Counted from the stretch's first letter, positions 15,919-26,196 are shown. The stretch is 64,000 nucleotides of DNA from Paenibacillus pectinilyticus (GCF_001700435.1 NZ_LYPC01000027.1:674433-738432); one strand, 5' to 3'. Program-made: numbers and translations. The notes: a model not told the origin generated them from the sequence alone.

Positions 15919-17712
15919 ATGGCATCGAACCCTTTTCGGCTGCACAAAAGCATTTTTGCCAAGTTTACACTTTCCTTCATTTCAGTAGGCCTCATCCCGC
16001 TGCTAATACTTAGTTATATTTCTCTGCAGACGTTCAGCGGCTTTATGGAGCGATATGCGACGAATAACTATGAGCAAATGCTGCTATTTGCCAGTCGCAA
16101 TGTGGATGATATGTTCGTTAAGTACAACAATATTTCCAAGCTGATGTACTCTTACGGAGTAGGCGGGCTTTATGGCCAATTAGGCCAGGCGATTGCAGCG
16201 CAATCCAAGGAGCAAGACATTCGTTTGACAATGACGATTAACGATTTCTTGCAAACGGTGTTATACACGGAACGTAACCTGCAGAGTGTCTTTTTTGTTC
16301 TGCCGAATGGGACATATCAAAGCTTATCGAAGAACACTGTTGCACTAGATTACCAATATCCTTATCCAAAGGTCGAATGGAAAGAACAGACGAAACTCAA
16401 TCGGAACGGCCTAAGCTTTTTCCCGACGCACAAGCAAGATTACTTTCTTGGGGCGACGGATCCTGTGATGACGTTTAGCCGTAACCTTACGGATGTATTG
16501 GGCTCATTCAAGGTTGAGGGTGATATTGTCGGTACCTTTTACATGGATGTGGGACTTGGCGTGTTTACGGAGATTTTTAAGCAAATGGTTTTGAATAAAC
16601 AAGATACCGTCTATGTGGTAGATGATCAGGGGATTATCCTGTATAGCAATCAACTGAAGCTGATTGGTACCGTTTTCCACGCCAATACGTCGGATGATTA
16701 CTTGCATTTACAACAGGCAACAGCAGAGAATAACATCCAAATTGTCGGCGAGTTTTATAAAAAAGAACTGTTTCTCAAAGTCGAGCAACTCATTCGAACG
16801 ATTACGATCGTCATTGGCTTGTGTATCGTTTCATTAATTGTAGTAGCAGTTTGGTTCTCCAATCGTTTCTCCAACCCGATTCGAAGTATTACGCGAGAAA
16901 TGGCGAAAGTAGAGTCAGGTAATTTCGATACGAAGGTGACTGTGAAGACAGCGGATGAAATGGGACTTCTTTCCCATGGCTTTAATAAAATGGTGGGGCG
17001 GCTGAAAGAATACATTGACGTTGTGTATGTTGCGCAGATTAAGCAGAAGCAAGCAGAATTGAACGCATTGAAAAGCCAGATCAGACCGCATTATTTGTAC
17101 AATACACTCGAAGTGATTCGGATGAGCGCTGTTGCTGAAGATGCAAATGAGGTGGGCGATATGATTTTGTCATTGTCCCATCAGCTCAAGTATGTGCTCG
17201 ATTACGGAGAAGAAACAGTTACAATTAAGTCAGAGAAGACTAATGTGGAGCAATACTTCCAATTAATGGTTATCAGATACGGTGAGCATAGGCTGGGTTT
17301 AGACTTCCGTTTCGATGCGGACTTAATGGACTGTGCGATTCCGAAGCTATCCCTGCAGCCGATCGTCGAAAACGCGATTTATCATGGTATTATGCCGAAG
17401 ACGGGGAAAGGCACAATTCGCATTTCAATTGAAAAGCTGCCCGACAACCTGCTTAGTGTCACGGTGGACGACGATGGCGTAGGCATGAGTGAGAATACGC
17501 TTGAACATGTTCGAGAAAAGTTGGCTAGTGGCAGCTCGCTGGATACGAGCAGTAGTATTGGGCTTATTAATGTCCATGAACGTATTGTGGGACTTTATGG
17601 GCATGGATTTGGCGTTGAGATCAACAGCAGTCAACATATTGGTACTACTGTCCGTATAGTCATTCCGTTAACGAAAGAGGTGAATGTCCGTGTTGAACGC
17701 CATTCTAGCTGA
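15919..17712 (+). CDS. Sensor histidine kinase, YesM type
   Basis: 597 residues: TM1 near 12-34, an extracellular sensor domain (dCache-like) to about 285, TM2 near 286-310, and a HAMP region (NRFSNPIRSITREMAKVESG). The His-kinase module has the phospho-accepting His391 in QIRPHYLYNTLE. The ATPase has the N box IVENAIYHGI and the glycine box DDDGVGM. This is the HPK8-type kinase paired with AraC-like response regulators, normally sensing extracellular sugars or their binding proteins. The next gene, its partner, overlaps its end by 29 bp. A DR21 site lies in its promoter. Confidence 0.93.
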   Translation: MASNPFRLHKSIFAKFTLSFISVGLIPLLILSYISLQTFSGFMERYATNNYEQMLLFASRNVDDMFVKYNNISKLMYSYGVGGLYGQLGQAIAAQSKEQDIRLTMTINDFLQTVLYTERNLQSVFFVLPNGTYQSLSKNTVALDYQYPYPKVEWKEQTKLNRNGLSFFPTHKQDYFLGATDPVMTFSRNLTDVLGSFKVEGDIVGTFYMDVGLGVFTEIFKQMVLNKQDTVYVVDDQGIILYSNQLKLIGTVFHANTSDDYLHLQQATAENNIQIVGEFYKKELFLKVEQLIRTITIVIGLCIVSLIVVAVWFSNRFSNPIRSITREMAKVESGNFDTKVTVKTADEMGLLSHGFNKMVGRLKEYIDVVYVAQIKQKQAELNALKSQIRPHYLYNTLEVIRMSAVAEDANEVGDMILSLSHQLKYVLDYGEETVTIKSEKTNVEQYFQLMVIRYGEHRLGLDFRFDADLMDCAIPKLSLQPIVENAIYHGIMPKTGKGTIRISIEKLPDNLLSVTVDDDGVGMSENTLEHVREKLASGSSLDTSSSIGLINVHERIVGLYGHGFGVEINSSQHIGTTVRIVIPLTKEVNVRVERHSS

Positions 17713-19288
17713 TGATGAACCGATCATTATCAAAGGGTTAAAAAAGCTAATACCCTGGGAAGAGCTCGGCATTGCAATCGTGGGTGAGGCGATGACTGGC
17801 AGAAGTTTGATGGAGCAAATCGAAGATAAGTTGCCTGATCTTGTCATCACGGATATTAGCATGCCGGACGGTTCGGGCATCGATGTGATTAAGGAAGTAC
17901 AACGGCGGCAGTTGCATACGAAAATTATTTTTATCAGCGCTTATCAGGAATTTTCCTATGCTAAGGATGCACTTGCCTTCGGTGCGGTCGATTATTTGGT
18001 AAAGCCGATCGAGAAGAGTCTGCTGCTCGAGGCGGTAGGCAAAGCGATGACACAGCTGAGGGAAGCAAATGAGGATCAATCCTCTAAAGGTAAGTTAGCC
18101 GTATATGAACAAAAAGATAGGAAGACACAGCTCGAGGAGTTGTTTGACAGGCTCACTCAAGGGGATATACGGTGGGAGGAAGCAGGACGTAAGCTAGAGG
18201 CCTTGAACACGCAGTTCGTGGGCCCGTGTTTCAGTGTGCTATATGTGGAGCTGGCTCATGTACAGTTACAGGATGGCAGATGGGGGGAGCATGAGAAGCG
18301 TCTATTAGGGTTTGCTGTATCCAATCTGGTAGATGAGTTGATCCAATTTTATGGGAGCGGTCTCGTCATTCGAAAAGGCGAAAATTTATGTGTTATCGTG
18401 AACCACTTTCGCATAGAGGATGATTTGGAGCGACTCGCGAGCGAAATGCGGGATAAAATTTTATATTATCTTAAAATACATGTGACGATCTGTATAGGTA
18501 GGCCAGCTCTAAACCTGCAAGACATAAGGAAATCCTATATTTCCGCCATTGAGACGATGAATTATAGCTATTTTGAGAATGACGGGACAATTCTGTCCTG
18601 GTCACAGAATGAGCAGCATGGGGGCTCAGAGCAGCTCTTGGCTGATGCCAAACAAGCTGTTATTAAAGCGGTCATCACTAAGGAAAAACAGCAATTACAG
18701 GAGCTTCTGGGAAGCTTCTTTGAGCACGCAGCAATCAATGCCAATGGCCGTAAAGAAACGGCAGTATTACTCGTTTATGCGATGTTAACGGACTTAATGG
18801 AGGAAATGTCAGTTGTGGGAATTGATCTTCAGGTGTCGCCAGAACAGCGCAAAGACTGGCAGCAGCGGATGCATCAATTTTACCGTTATAGTGATCTTAC
18901 AGATTTCATATCGGATCGCATGTTGGACATACTGGAACAAGTAAGCACAGCAGGCGGTAGCCGCGAAGCGCAGCAGATGAGGATTATTAAGGAATACATT
19001 GAGGAGCACTATAGTGAAAATATCACTCTAGAAAGCATGGCTTCCCAAGTGTTTATGAATCCGTACTATTTTAGCAGCTTCTTTAAGAAACACACGCATG
19101 AGAATTTTAAGCAGTACGTCACGAATATTCGGATGAAAAATGCAGTGCGACTACTCCTGCAAACGGATCTGCTCGTTTATGAAATTGCAGAGCAGGTGGG
19201 CTATCATAATCCAAGGCAATTCAGCGATATGTTCAAGAAAAGTTATGGGAAGCTCCCGCAAGAATATAAGAGTCAAATCAAGGGGTAA
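17684..19288 (+). CDS. Response regulator with AraC output domain, YesN type
   Basis: 534 residues: receiver domain 1-120 with acidic pocket Asp10/Asp11, phosphorylation site Asp57 (VITDISMPDG) and Lys in DYLVKP; a long linker domain; two AraC helix-turn-helix motifs in the last 100 residues (LESMASQVFMNPYYFSSFFK and VYEIAEQVGYHNPRQFSDMF). The start is ATG 17684, or GTG 17690. It overlaps the kinase gene, so translation is coupled. It is the best candidate to bind the 21-bp-phased direct repeats, because AraC-type domains bind such repeats and one lies in its own promoter; this link is inferred. Confidence 0.92.
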   Translation: MSVLNAILADDEPIIIKGLKKLIPWEELGIAIVGEAMTGRSLMEQIEDKLPDLVITDISMPDGSGIDVIKEVQRRQLHTKIIFISAYQEFSYAKDALAFGAVDYLVKPIEKSLLLEAVGKAMTQLREANEDQSSKGKLAVYEQKDRKTQLEELFDRLTQGDIRWEEAGRKLEALNTQFVGPCFSVLYVELAHVQLQDGRWGEHEKRLLGFAVSNLVDELIQFYGSGLVIRKGENLCVIVNHFRIEDDLERLASEMRDKILYYLKIHVTICIGRPALNLQDIRKSYISAIETMNYSYFENDGTILSWSQNEQHGGSEQLLADAKQAVIKAVITKEKQQLQELLGSFFEHAAINANGRKETAVLLVYAMLTDLMEEMSVVGIDLQVSPEQRKDWQQRMHQFYRYSDLTDFISDRMLDILEQVSTAGGSREAQQMRIIKEYIEEHYSENITLESMASQVFMNPYYFSSFFKKHTHENFKQYVTNIRMKNAVRLLLQTDLLVYEIAEQVGYHNPRQFSDMFKKSYGKLPQEYKSQIKG

Positions 19289-19305
19289 GTAGTCGAAATT
19301 CTGAA

Positions 19306-19354
19306 GACAGCTTCTGCTTTAGCTTCGAATCGAAGCATGGCGGGAGCTGTTTTC
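19306..19354 (+). terminator. Terminator-like compound hairpin after yesN-type gene
   Basis: Outer arms ACAGCT/AGCTGT enclose a perfect inner GCTTCG-AAT-CGAAGC stem, followed by TTTTCATT. Confidence 0.5.
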
Positions 19355-19391
19355 ATTGTGATCAAAGTTGTATGCATCCGTTTTCACCTTC

Positions 19392-19426
19392 TTAAATTCA
19401 TGCATATCGACCTTAAAAAACTTCAT
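19392..19426 (+). promoter_or_regulatory. DR21 site C: 21-bp-phased direct repeat upstream of ABC importer 1
   Basis: Half-sites TTAAATTCATGCAT (19392) and TTAAAAAACTTCAT (19413). The hexamer TAGTCT (19449-19454) lies exactly 36 bp after the second half-site start and would be the -10. No -35 consensus is seen. Confidence 0.72.
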
Positions 19427-19549
19427 TCTAAACAAATTTGTCGTATGTTAGTCTTAAATCAAGGAACAGAACAGCACCTGATGAGTCGAAAGCACACAAC
19501 TTGAGTTGTTCACATGAAGCTAGATATTAAAGGGAGGTTACTTTCAACC

Positions 19550-20893
19550 ATGGTTAAAACTTTTTCCAAAGTACTCGTAGGGTCTACAGCTTTAGCACTT
19601 ATTTTGGCAGGCTGCGGTAACAACAGTGATTCCGCATCATCCACTTCAAGCGCTGCTCCGGCAGGTACATCTACTGCAACTGCAGCTCCGAAGAAAGACG
19701 TAACATTTAGCGTCATTTATGCAACTGGTGACCCAGCGACCAAACAAGCGGTTGTAGATTCCATTGCTGCTTACACGAAAGCGAATCCGAACGTTAAAAT
19801 CAAAGATTTGAGTGAAACAACGACAGCTGCATACCTAGACTTTTTGAAAACGAAAGATGCTGTTGGCGAATTTCCGGATCTTGTCGAAATGCGTGATACG
19901 CAATTGTTCGCAGACGCTGGCAAGCTAGCTGAACTTCCAAAAGATTTGCAAGGCTTGTTTGAAAGCGTCCCACAAGTAAACGGTAAAGTATACAATGCAC
20001 CAATCTCGCTGCCTGCACCGCAAGGGATTATTTACAGCAAGAAAGCTTATGCAGATGCAGGTATTACAGAAGAACCGAAAACGTATGCAGATTTCATCGC
20101 CGCTCAAGAAAAACTGAAAGCAAAAGGTATTTCACCGATCGTTGTCGGAGGTAAAGATATTTTTCACTGGGGTTTCTGGGTCAATAAATTCTTGATCGAT
20201 GAAGTGTTCATCAAAGATCCAGACTGGAACTCCAAGCGTTCCGAAGGTAAAGTAAGCTTCACAGATCCTGGTCCAGCGAAAGCGATGCAGTTGATGACAG
20301 ATTTGTTTACGAAAGGCTACGTAGATAAAGGTTATATGAGTACGGCGGACAACCAAACGGCTTCCATGCTCGTTACTGGTAAAGCAGCGAGCTTGTACTC
20401 AGGACCGTGGATGTTCCCAACGATTGCACAAGCCGATCCGAAATTTGATTTTGGCTGGTACCCTGTTCCGGATCAAAACGGTGCTGTTAACGTGGTCGGT
20501 GTTGCTCAACCATCTGGTTGGTCCTTATCGGCTGCTGCAGCGAAAGATGCAGACAAAACAGCTGCGATCTCAGATTTTATCAAATTCTTCTTCAGCAAAG
20601 AGCAATATCCAAAATACTTGAAAGTAGCAAGCGCAATCCCATCTACAAAAGAGAAAATGAACTATGAAGCTTCTCCACAATTGCAAGAAGTTCTGACGAT
20701 GATGGCGGATCCAAACGTTAAAAAATCGCTTCAAATCAACAACTTCTGGGGAGCTAATCAAATCCCGCCACAATTCCGTAACTGGTTCTACAAATCTGTT
20801 CAAGATTGGTTAGTAAAAGGCGATTTCAGTGCTGATTACCTGAAAAAAGCAGATGCAGAGTGGGACACTGAAGTGAAGGCAATGAAAAAATAA
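19550..20893 (+). CDS. ABC sugar transporter substrate-binding lipoprotein (CUT1)
   Basis: A 447-residue extracellular solute-binding protein of the maltose-type cluster (SBP family 1). The lipoprotein signal has the lipobox ILAGCG, so it is tethered to the outer face of the membrane. A Ser/Ala/Thr-rich linker follows, then the binding domain (EFPDLVEMRDTQLFADAGKL, APQGIIYSKKAYADAG). The frame is open from 19514 but ATG 19550, after Shine-Dalgarno GGGAGG, gives a normal signal peptide. It is controlled by DR21 site C and directly follows the YesM/YesN-like pair, which suggests that pair senses its ligand. The sugar is not deducible. Confidence 0.9.
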   Translation: MVKTFSKVLVGSTALALILAGCGNNSDSASSTSSAAPAGTSTATAAPKKDVTFSVIYATGDPATKQAVVDSIAAYTKANPNVKIKDLSETTTAAYLDFLKTKDAVGEFPDLVEMRDTQLFADAGKLAELPKDLQGLFESVPQVNGKVYNAPISLPAPQGIIYSKKAYADAGITEEPKTYADFIAAQEKLKAKGISPIVVGGKDIFHWGFWVNKFLIDEVFIKDPDWNSKRSEGKVSFTDPGPAKAMQLMTDLFTKGYVDKGYMSTADNQTASMLVTGKAASLYSGPWMFPTIAQADPKFDFGWYPVPDQNGAVNVVGVAQPSGWSLSAAAAKDADKTAAISDFIKFFFSKEQYPKYLKVASAIPSTKEKMNYEASPQLQEVLTMMADPNVKKSLQINNFWGANQIPPQFRNWFYKSVQDWLVKGDFSADYLKKADAEWDTEVKAMKK

Positions 20894-20916
20894 GAAATAA
20901 AAGGCTGCAAACGGAG

Positions 20917-20945
20917 AACCTCTGCGTCATTTGCGGAGGTTTTCC
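20917..20945 (+). terminator. Attenuating hairpin between binding-protein and permease genes
   Basis: Stem AACCTCTGC/GCGGAGGTT (one T-G wobble) followed by TTCC. It probably lowers permease expression relative to the binding protein, a common arrangement in such operons. Confidence 0.55.
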
Positions 20946-20983
20946 TGCTACTGCCTTCAAAATCCAATAGGAGGCATAAGAGA

Positions 20984-21886
20984 ATGAACACCATACAGCC
21001 TATTAAGAGAAAAAGAAAATGGCTAACCTTTTCCGTCGTGTTTCTTATTCCTGCGCTGATTCTCTATACATTATTCGTCATGGTTCCGACAGCGAGTAGT
21101 ATCTACCTCAGCTTTACTTCCTGGGATGGCGTTAGTCCGGATATTCGCTTTATTGGCTTTGATAACTTCGTAGAGATGTGGCACAGCGAGCGTGTGCATA
21201 ATGCGTTGAAAAATACGTTAATCTTATCCGTTGTCTTAGTTGTAATAGAAAATGCGGTTGCCTTGCTACTAGCGATGCTGGTCGATCAGGTGAAATGGTT
21301 CCGCAACTTGTTTCGCAGTATTTTTTACTTCCCAACGCTTCTCAGTGGGATTGTTATGGGATTTGTATGGACGATTATTCTGAATTACAACTTCGGTGTA
21401 GTTACGCAATTGCTTGATAAAATGCATCTTTCCTTTTTAAAGGTTGATTGGCTTGGAAATCCGGATTACGCTTTGATCGCTATTATTTTTGCAACTGTAT
21501 GGAAAGGTGCCGGCTATTATATGATTATTTATTTGGCTGGTCTGCAAGGTATTCCTCCAGAATTGTCGGAAGCCGCAAGTATTGATGGAGCGAACCGCTG
21601 GCAGCAATTCCGCCACATCACGTTCCCTCTGCTAGCAGGCGCCTTTACGGTGTGCATGATGTTATCGATGATTGCTTCCCTCAAAATATTCGATCAGATT
21701 GCCGTTATGACGGACGGTGGACCTGGTTTTGCTACAGAAACATTGACTTACATTATTTATAAAGTCGGGTTTGGCGAGTTACGACAAGGCTTCGGTACAG
21801 CGCTATCGCTTGTCCTCTTTATCTTGATCCTAATCGTATCACTCATTCAAATTAAGCTGCTTCGCAGCAGGGAGGTGCAGTTATAA
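20984..21886 (+). CDS. ABC sugar transporter permease, MalF/LacF type
   Basis: A 300-residue inner-membrane permease with six predicted helices. The EAA loop that contacts the ATPase is clear (SEAASIDGANRWQQF... ITFPLL). Helix 1 lies at 15-40. It forms the channel with the next gene, which starts 1 bp after its stop. Shine-Dalgarno TAGGAGG. No ATPase gene is present in the operon. Confidence 0.92.
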   Translation: MNTIQPIKRKRKWLTFSVVFLIPALILYTLFVMVPTASSIYLSFTSWDGVSPDIRFIGFDNFVEMWHSERVHNALKNTLILSVVLVVIENAVALLLAMLVDQVKWFRNLFRSIFYFPTLLSGIVMGFVWTIILNYNFGVVTQLLDKMHLSFLKVDWLGNPDYALIAIIFATVWKGAGYYMIIYLAGLQGIPPELSEAASIDGANRWQQFRHITFPLLAGAFTVCMMLSMIASLKIFDQIAVMTDGGPGFATETLTYIIYKVGFGELRQGFGTALSLVLFILILIVSLIQIKLLRSREVQL

Positions 21887-21887
21887 G

Positions 21888-22718
21888 ATGAGAAAACAGA
21901 AAAGCATACTTGAGATTCTACTCTTTGCACTGACACTCGTCCTTGCCATTATCTTCTTCTTCCCGATTTACTTCAGTTTAATTTCTGCCTTTAAAAGCAA
22001 TGGCGCGATTCTGCGGGATGCGATCGCATTCCCGACCAGCTGGTACGTAGACAGCTTCGTCTACCTGTGGACCAAAACGGATTTCCCAAGAGCCATGGTC
22101 AACTCGATTATTTTAACACTGAGTTCGATTATCGCGATGATTGCGATCATCCCAATGGCTGCATACGCGATTGAGCGCACGAATAAAAGATGGACGAATA
22201 TGGTCTATATCTACTTTCTAGCAGGTATGATGATTCCATTTCAAGTCTATATGATTCCACTTTTCAAAGAGATGAAAATGATGGGCTTCTACGGCAGCTT
22301 GAGTGGGCCGATTCTCATCTACATCTCCGGTTCGGTAGGATTCGGCGTGCTGCTTTACACGAGCTTTCTCAAAGGAGTACCGCGTGAAATTGAGGAAGCA
22401 GCCGAAATCGATGGCTGCTCTAAATACGGCATTTTCTGGCGGATTGTGTTCCCTTTGCTCGGACCGTGCACAGCGAGCTTGGTCGTGCTCAATGGTCTCG
22501 GTATTTGGAACGACTTCTTGATGCCAAGTTTGGTACTGCCTTCGGATAAGCCTAAAACGATGATTGTTGAAATCTTCGGCTTCGTCGGCGAATATGCCTC
22601 ACAATGGGATATGGTATTCGCAGGTACCGCGATTTCAATTATTCCTGTGTTGATTGCGTTCATTGCGTTGCAGAAATACTTTGTCAAAGGGATTGCCGCG
22701 GGAGCAACAAAAGGCTAA
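21888..22718 (+). CDS. ABC sugar transporter permease, MalG type
   Basis: 276 residues, six predicted helices, with the EAA loop EEAAEIDGCSKYGIFWRIVF and the typical end KYFVKGIAAGATKG. It pairs with the MalF-type protein. As in many Bacillales CUT1 systems, energy probably comes from a shared MsmX-type ATPase encoded elsewhere. Confidence 0.92.
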   Translation: MRKQKSILEILLFALTLVLAIIFFFPIYFSLISAFKSNGAILRDAIAFPTSWYVDSFVYLWTKTDFPRAMVNSIILTLSSIIAMIAIIPMAAYAIERTNKRWTNMVYIYFLAGMMIPFQVYMIPLFKEMKMMGFYGSLSGPILIYISGSVGFGVLLYTSFLKGVPREIEEAAEIDGCSKYGIFWRIVFPLLGPCTASLVVLNGLGIWNDFLMPSLVLPSDKPKTMIVEIFGFVGEYASQWDMVFAGTAISIIPVLIAFIALQKYFVKGIAAGATKG

Positions 22719-22755
22719 TCGTGTTCTCATGCAGATTATTTAGCTCCTAATAATT

Positions 22756-22797
22756 AAAAAGCAGTCAAGAGGTTATGCCTCTGTGACTGCTTTTTTA
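22756..22797 (+). terminator. Terminator of ABC importer 1
   Basis: Stem AAAAAGCAGTCA/TGACTGCTTTTT with an inner AGG/CCT extension and a T-run; it can work in both directions and so may also end the leftward gene. Confidence 0.85.
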
Positions 22798-22809
22798 TCG
22801 TTCTCGAAA

Positions 22810-25047
22810 CTACTCTTTTACAAATTCATTTCTATATTGACTTGGCGTGCATCCCGTAGCCTTTTTAAAAGCGCTAAAGAAGTGGCTTCTGGTTTGGAAT
22901 CCTGTCTTGGATGCAATGACAGCTAACGTGTCCTCCGTGTTGACGAGTAAATATTTGACCTGCTCAATACGTTGAAGCAAGATAAAATCGGCTAAAGTGA
23001 CCCCTGTGGCCTCTTTAAACAAGTGTCTTAAATAGCTAGATGAGAAGCCAAGATGGTCGGCAATGACATCCGTTGATAAGAGCGGATCCTGTAAGTGATC
23101 CTTTACATAGTCATTGATTTCTTGAACCAATTCCCCTTTGCGGCCGCCAATTTGATTCTGAATAAGGGTCTCCATGATGCTGAATATTTCTTGTTCGATC
23201 CAAGCTTGTGCTTCAGTGAGTGAAGAGAATCGATCTGCACGGAACTCTTCTAAGACAGATTCCTTCATCGTTGTGACCTTATTAAATGCTTTGTATAAGC
23301 TATAGACGATCATTTGTAATTGGAATAAGCACTCTGTATAGGAAACATGCTTGAGCTGGATAAGTAACCTGTCTAGCAGCACAGTAGAACGTTCCGCATC
23401 ATTCTGTTTAATCGCTTGGATCAGTTCGTTCAAAGCACTTTGGTCAGGATAGATCTGTTCTTGTTGGAAGCTCTCTTCTAAGTCAGCGTCACAATAAATC
23501 TTATTCTCCCCGTTAAAAAATTTAAGGAGAGATAGTTCATACACATCCTGATAGGATTGGCGCAAGTTATTCTGGATAGATAAAATACTGCTCAAAGCGA
23601 GGGAAGTTCGAATTTGCAGCCATTTTTCGATTTGGAGTCCTACGTTTTCTAAGAATAATGTGATATCTGATTGACTTGTATTCTCGGTGAAATTACGGGC
23701 ACCTACCAATAAAACAATATGATCACTGCCCATATCGACGGATTCACATGTGTAATCTGCTTCTCGGAAGATTTCTTGTGCAATATTGCCCATTGCATAT
23801 TTAAGCAGCTTTCGCGAGTTGTAATTATACGTATCGACGAAATATTTGTAGGTTTCAATCCGCAAGATAGCTAGATGAAGGTATTCATATGCCAATAACG
23901 GAGACACTTCGTTACGAATATTTCCCGCAAGCTTTGTGCCTTGTAGCAGCCATTGGCGTAGAAATTCTTCTTTCGCAATATGACGATAATCCTTGAGCGA
24001 ATGATTCATATCTTGAAGAGAATCCATGAGATACGTAAATCCACTTCGAATAATGTCCGCATCTGCGCCGGATTGTTGAATGGAATGAATGCCAAGCATA
24101 TTTTGTAATTCCTCGGATAGTTTACGAAAAGGACTTAATGTTCGACGTGAACTCCAAGCGAATAATAGCAGCATGAGGAGCATGAGTACAATACACCAAA
24201 AGGCTAACTTTTGTTTAAAAGAATCAATGTTTTGAGTCAAGTAGCTCTCATCGACAACAAAATGCATGATCCATTGTTCAATCGGCAGCTCGGCAGATGA
24301 AATCTTTCTTTGATCCTTACCAAACGAGTAGGTAATCGGTTGAAACGGCTTATCCGGAACCTGATAGTAGGTGTCGGTCAGCGAAACATTCGAAATGTGC
24401 TCACCGAGCATGATCTGTTTGTTTTTATCCGTAATATTGATTTGTAAACCAATGGTATCTTCGTTCTGCAGCAGAAACTTCTGAAGTTGATCTTTATTTA
24501 GCAAAATGACTAAGTAGCCAGAATTCGTTGATTGTGTGTTCGGCATGATCATTCCAATATAGGACTCATTGCCGACTGTATGATTGAAATAGGAAATGTA
24601 GGATGGACGTTCCTCCAGAATCTTTCGAATGATACCTTGATCTTGAAAAGTATTGAAATCCTGCAGACTTGTTGATGTATCTATGACTTTACGCGTTTTC
24701 GTATTTACCAAATAGATGGAATGAATGAAAGGCTGTAGGGATGCGAAGCGGCTAGCTGCATTGAAAGCATCTGCATCACTGAGTGGATCTCGCTGATCCG
24801 TGATAAGCCAATAGCTAATTGCCGTGTCCTGAGAGGTACTTACACCAAAGGAACGGATATTATCAAAAGTAAATAAGGTGTTTTGATAAGAATGCCTCAT
24901 CTTAGCTAAAGAGAAGGTGTTAACGTCAGCCGTTGCTTGTTTGGAATATTCGTAAGACATGAATAAGGTAAAGGTAAGTAAGATCATGAATAACAAGCTG
25001 AGCATGGGAAACAGCAGAGGCATTTTGATCCGAGTTATGATTTTCAT
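22810..25047 (-). CDS. Membrane-bound AraC-family regulator, YesS-like
   Basis: 745 residues. TM1 lies near 9-32, then an extracellular sensor domain (Cache-like) to about 275, TM2 near 276-297, a HAMP-like linker, a long central region, and a C-terminal AraC domain with motifs STDVIADHLGFSSSYLRHLF and LAVIASKTGFQTRSHFFSAF. There is no kinase or receiver domain, so it would link outside sensing to DNA binding in one chain. It is divergent from ABC importer 2 (25273), its likely target. I see no DR21 site in their shared intergenic region, so it probably uses another operator. Confidence 0.9.
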   Translation of the reverse strand: MKIITRIKMPLLFPMLSLLFMILLTFTLFMSYEYSKQATADVNTFSLAKMRHSYQNTLFTFDNIRSFGVSTSQDTAISYWLITDQRDPLSDADAFNAASRFASLQPFIHSIYLVNTKTRKVIDTSTSLQDFNTFQDQGIIRKILEERPSYISYFNHTVGNESYIGMIMPNTQSTNSGYLVILLNKDQLQKFLLQNEDTIGLQINITDKNKQIMLGEHISNVSLTDTYYQVPDKPFQPITYSFGKDQRKISSAELPIEQWIMHFVVDESYLTQNIDSFKQKLAFWCIVLMLLMLLLFAWSSRRTLSPFRKLSEELQNMLGIHSIQQSGADADIIRSGFTYLMDSLQDMNHSLKDYRHIAKEEFLRQWLLQGTKLAGNIRNEVSPLLAYEYLHLAILRIETYKYFVDTYNYNSRKLLKYAMGNIAQEIFREADYTCESVDMGSDHIVLLVGARNFTENTSQSDITLFLENVGLQIEKWLQIRTSLALSSILSIQNNLRQSYQDVYELSLLKFFNGENKIYCDADLEESFQQEQIYPDQSALNELIQAIKQNDAERSTVLLDRLLIQLKHVSYTECLFQLQMIVYSLYKAFNKVTTMKESVLEEFRADRFSSLTEAQAWIEQEIFSIMETLIQNQIGGRKGELVQEINDYVKDHLQDPLLSTDVIADHLGFSSSYLRHLFKEATGVTLADFILLQRIEQVKYLLVNTEDTLAVIASKTGFQTRSHFFSAFKKATGCTPSQYRNEFVKE

Positions 25048-25272
25048 GAGTATCCCCCTCTAATAGCTAACTTCTATTATAGGAAAGGTCGTTGCTTCAC
25101 GAAAGTACTTATTCTGCTTCGTTGTATTCAATGTGGCTATTCGCATCTCTACAGCCATTTGAAGGACTAAATCGCCAATCTTCTGACTTTACCGGTCCTA
25201 GCCCAGCGAATTATGATGAGCACATCGACAAGAGCTAACATTACAACAGAAAAGGTTTGAGGTGATTAACAG

Positions 25273-26184
25273 ATGGGTTTCTTCAGAGAAATCAGAAAAA
25301 ATGTCGATCTCTACATATTGGCATTGCCTGGTCTTTTGTTTCTACTTATTTTCGCATACGTCCCTATGTCGGGTCATTTACTCGCGTTTAAGAAGTATCA
25401 ACTTACGAATGGCATTTGGGGAAGTCCCTGGGTTGGATTTGATAATTTCAAATTCTTCTTTCAAGGGCATGATTGGATTCAGGTAACCTTCAACACATTG
25501 TTCCTTAATGGATTATTCATTATCTTCAGTCTGCTCATCTCTGCAAGCATGGCGATCCTCTTAAATGAGATTCGTGTGAAGTTGTTTAAAAAACTAGCAC
25601 AATCCATCATATTCCTGCCCTATTTTATCTCATGGTTAGTGGTTAGTTTAATGGTGTTTGCCATCTTAAATACAGGTGACGGCTTGCTGAACAAACTCCT
25701 GATCGCCGTCGGACTTCCCGAAGTAGCTTGGTTCCAGAAGTCCGGTGCCTGGCCAGCTATTTTAACTATTATCTATGTATGGAAATTTGCAGGCTACTAC
25801 TCAGTTATTTTCCTTGCTTCTATTACAGGAATCTCATCCGATTATTATGAAGCTGCTGAGATCGATGGAGCATCACGGTTACAACAAATCATTCATATCA
25901 CGGTTCCTTTGCTCAGACCCATTATCATCATGCTTGCCTTACTGGGTGTCGGTCGGATTTTCTATGGTGACTTTGGCATGATTTATGGCATCGTTGGTGA
26001 CAATGGAGTCCTCTTCTCGACAACGGATGTTATTGATACGTATTCGTTCCGTGCTCTGCGTCAGCTAGGAAATTTCAGTATGTCGGCAGCCGTTGTTTTT
26101 TATCAATCTATGATGGGATTGATTTGTATCCTTGTGTTTAACGGATTAGTCCGCAAAATCGATAAAGATTCAAGTTTGTTCTAG
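25273..26184 (+). CDS. ABC polysaccharide/oligosaccharide permease, LplB type
   Basis: 303 residues, six predicted helices, beginning with a cytoplasmic segment that runs into IYLALPGL-like helix 1 (LYILALPGLLFLLIFAYVPM). The EAA loop reads YEAAEIDGASRLQQI, and the LplB-type signature FYGDFGMIYGIVGDNG is present. It is first gene of importer 2, with Shine-Dalgarno TTGAGGTG. The family imports complex or uronate oligosaccharides in Paenibacillus and relatives (AlgM1/M2-like, YtcP-like). Confidence 0.92.
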   Translation: MGFFREIRKNVDLYILALPGLLFLLIFAYVPMSGHLLAFKKYQLTNGIWGSPWVGFDNFKFFFQGHDWIQVTFNTLFLNGLFIIFSLLISASMAILLNEIRVKLFKKLAQSIIFLPYFISWLVVSLMVFAILNTGDGLLNKLLIAVGLPEVAWFQKSGAWPAILTIIYVWKFAGYYSVIFLASITGISSDYYEAAEIDGASRLQQIIHITVPLLRPIIIMLALLGVGRIFYGDFGMIYGIVGDNGVLFSTTDVIDTYSFRALRQLGNFSMSAAVVFYQSMMGLICILVFNGLVRKIDKDSSLF

Positions 26185-26196
26185 GGGGTTAACCGT

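Noticed and set aside
19514..19549. Upstream start (ATG 19514) for the importer 1 binding protein
   Set aside because: It would place charged residues before the signal peptide and lies before the Shine-Dalgarno GGGAGG; ATG 19550 gives a normal lipoprotein signal.
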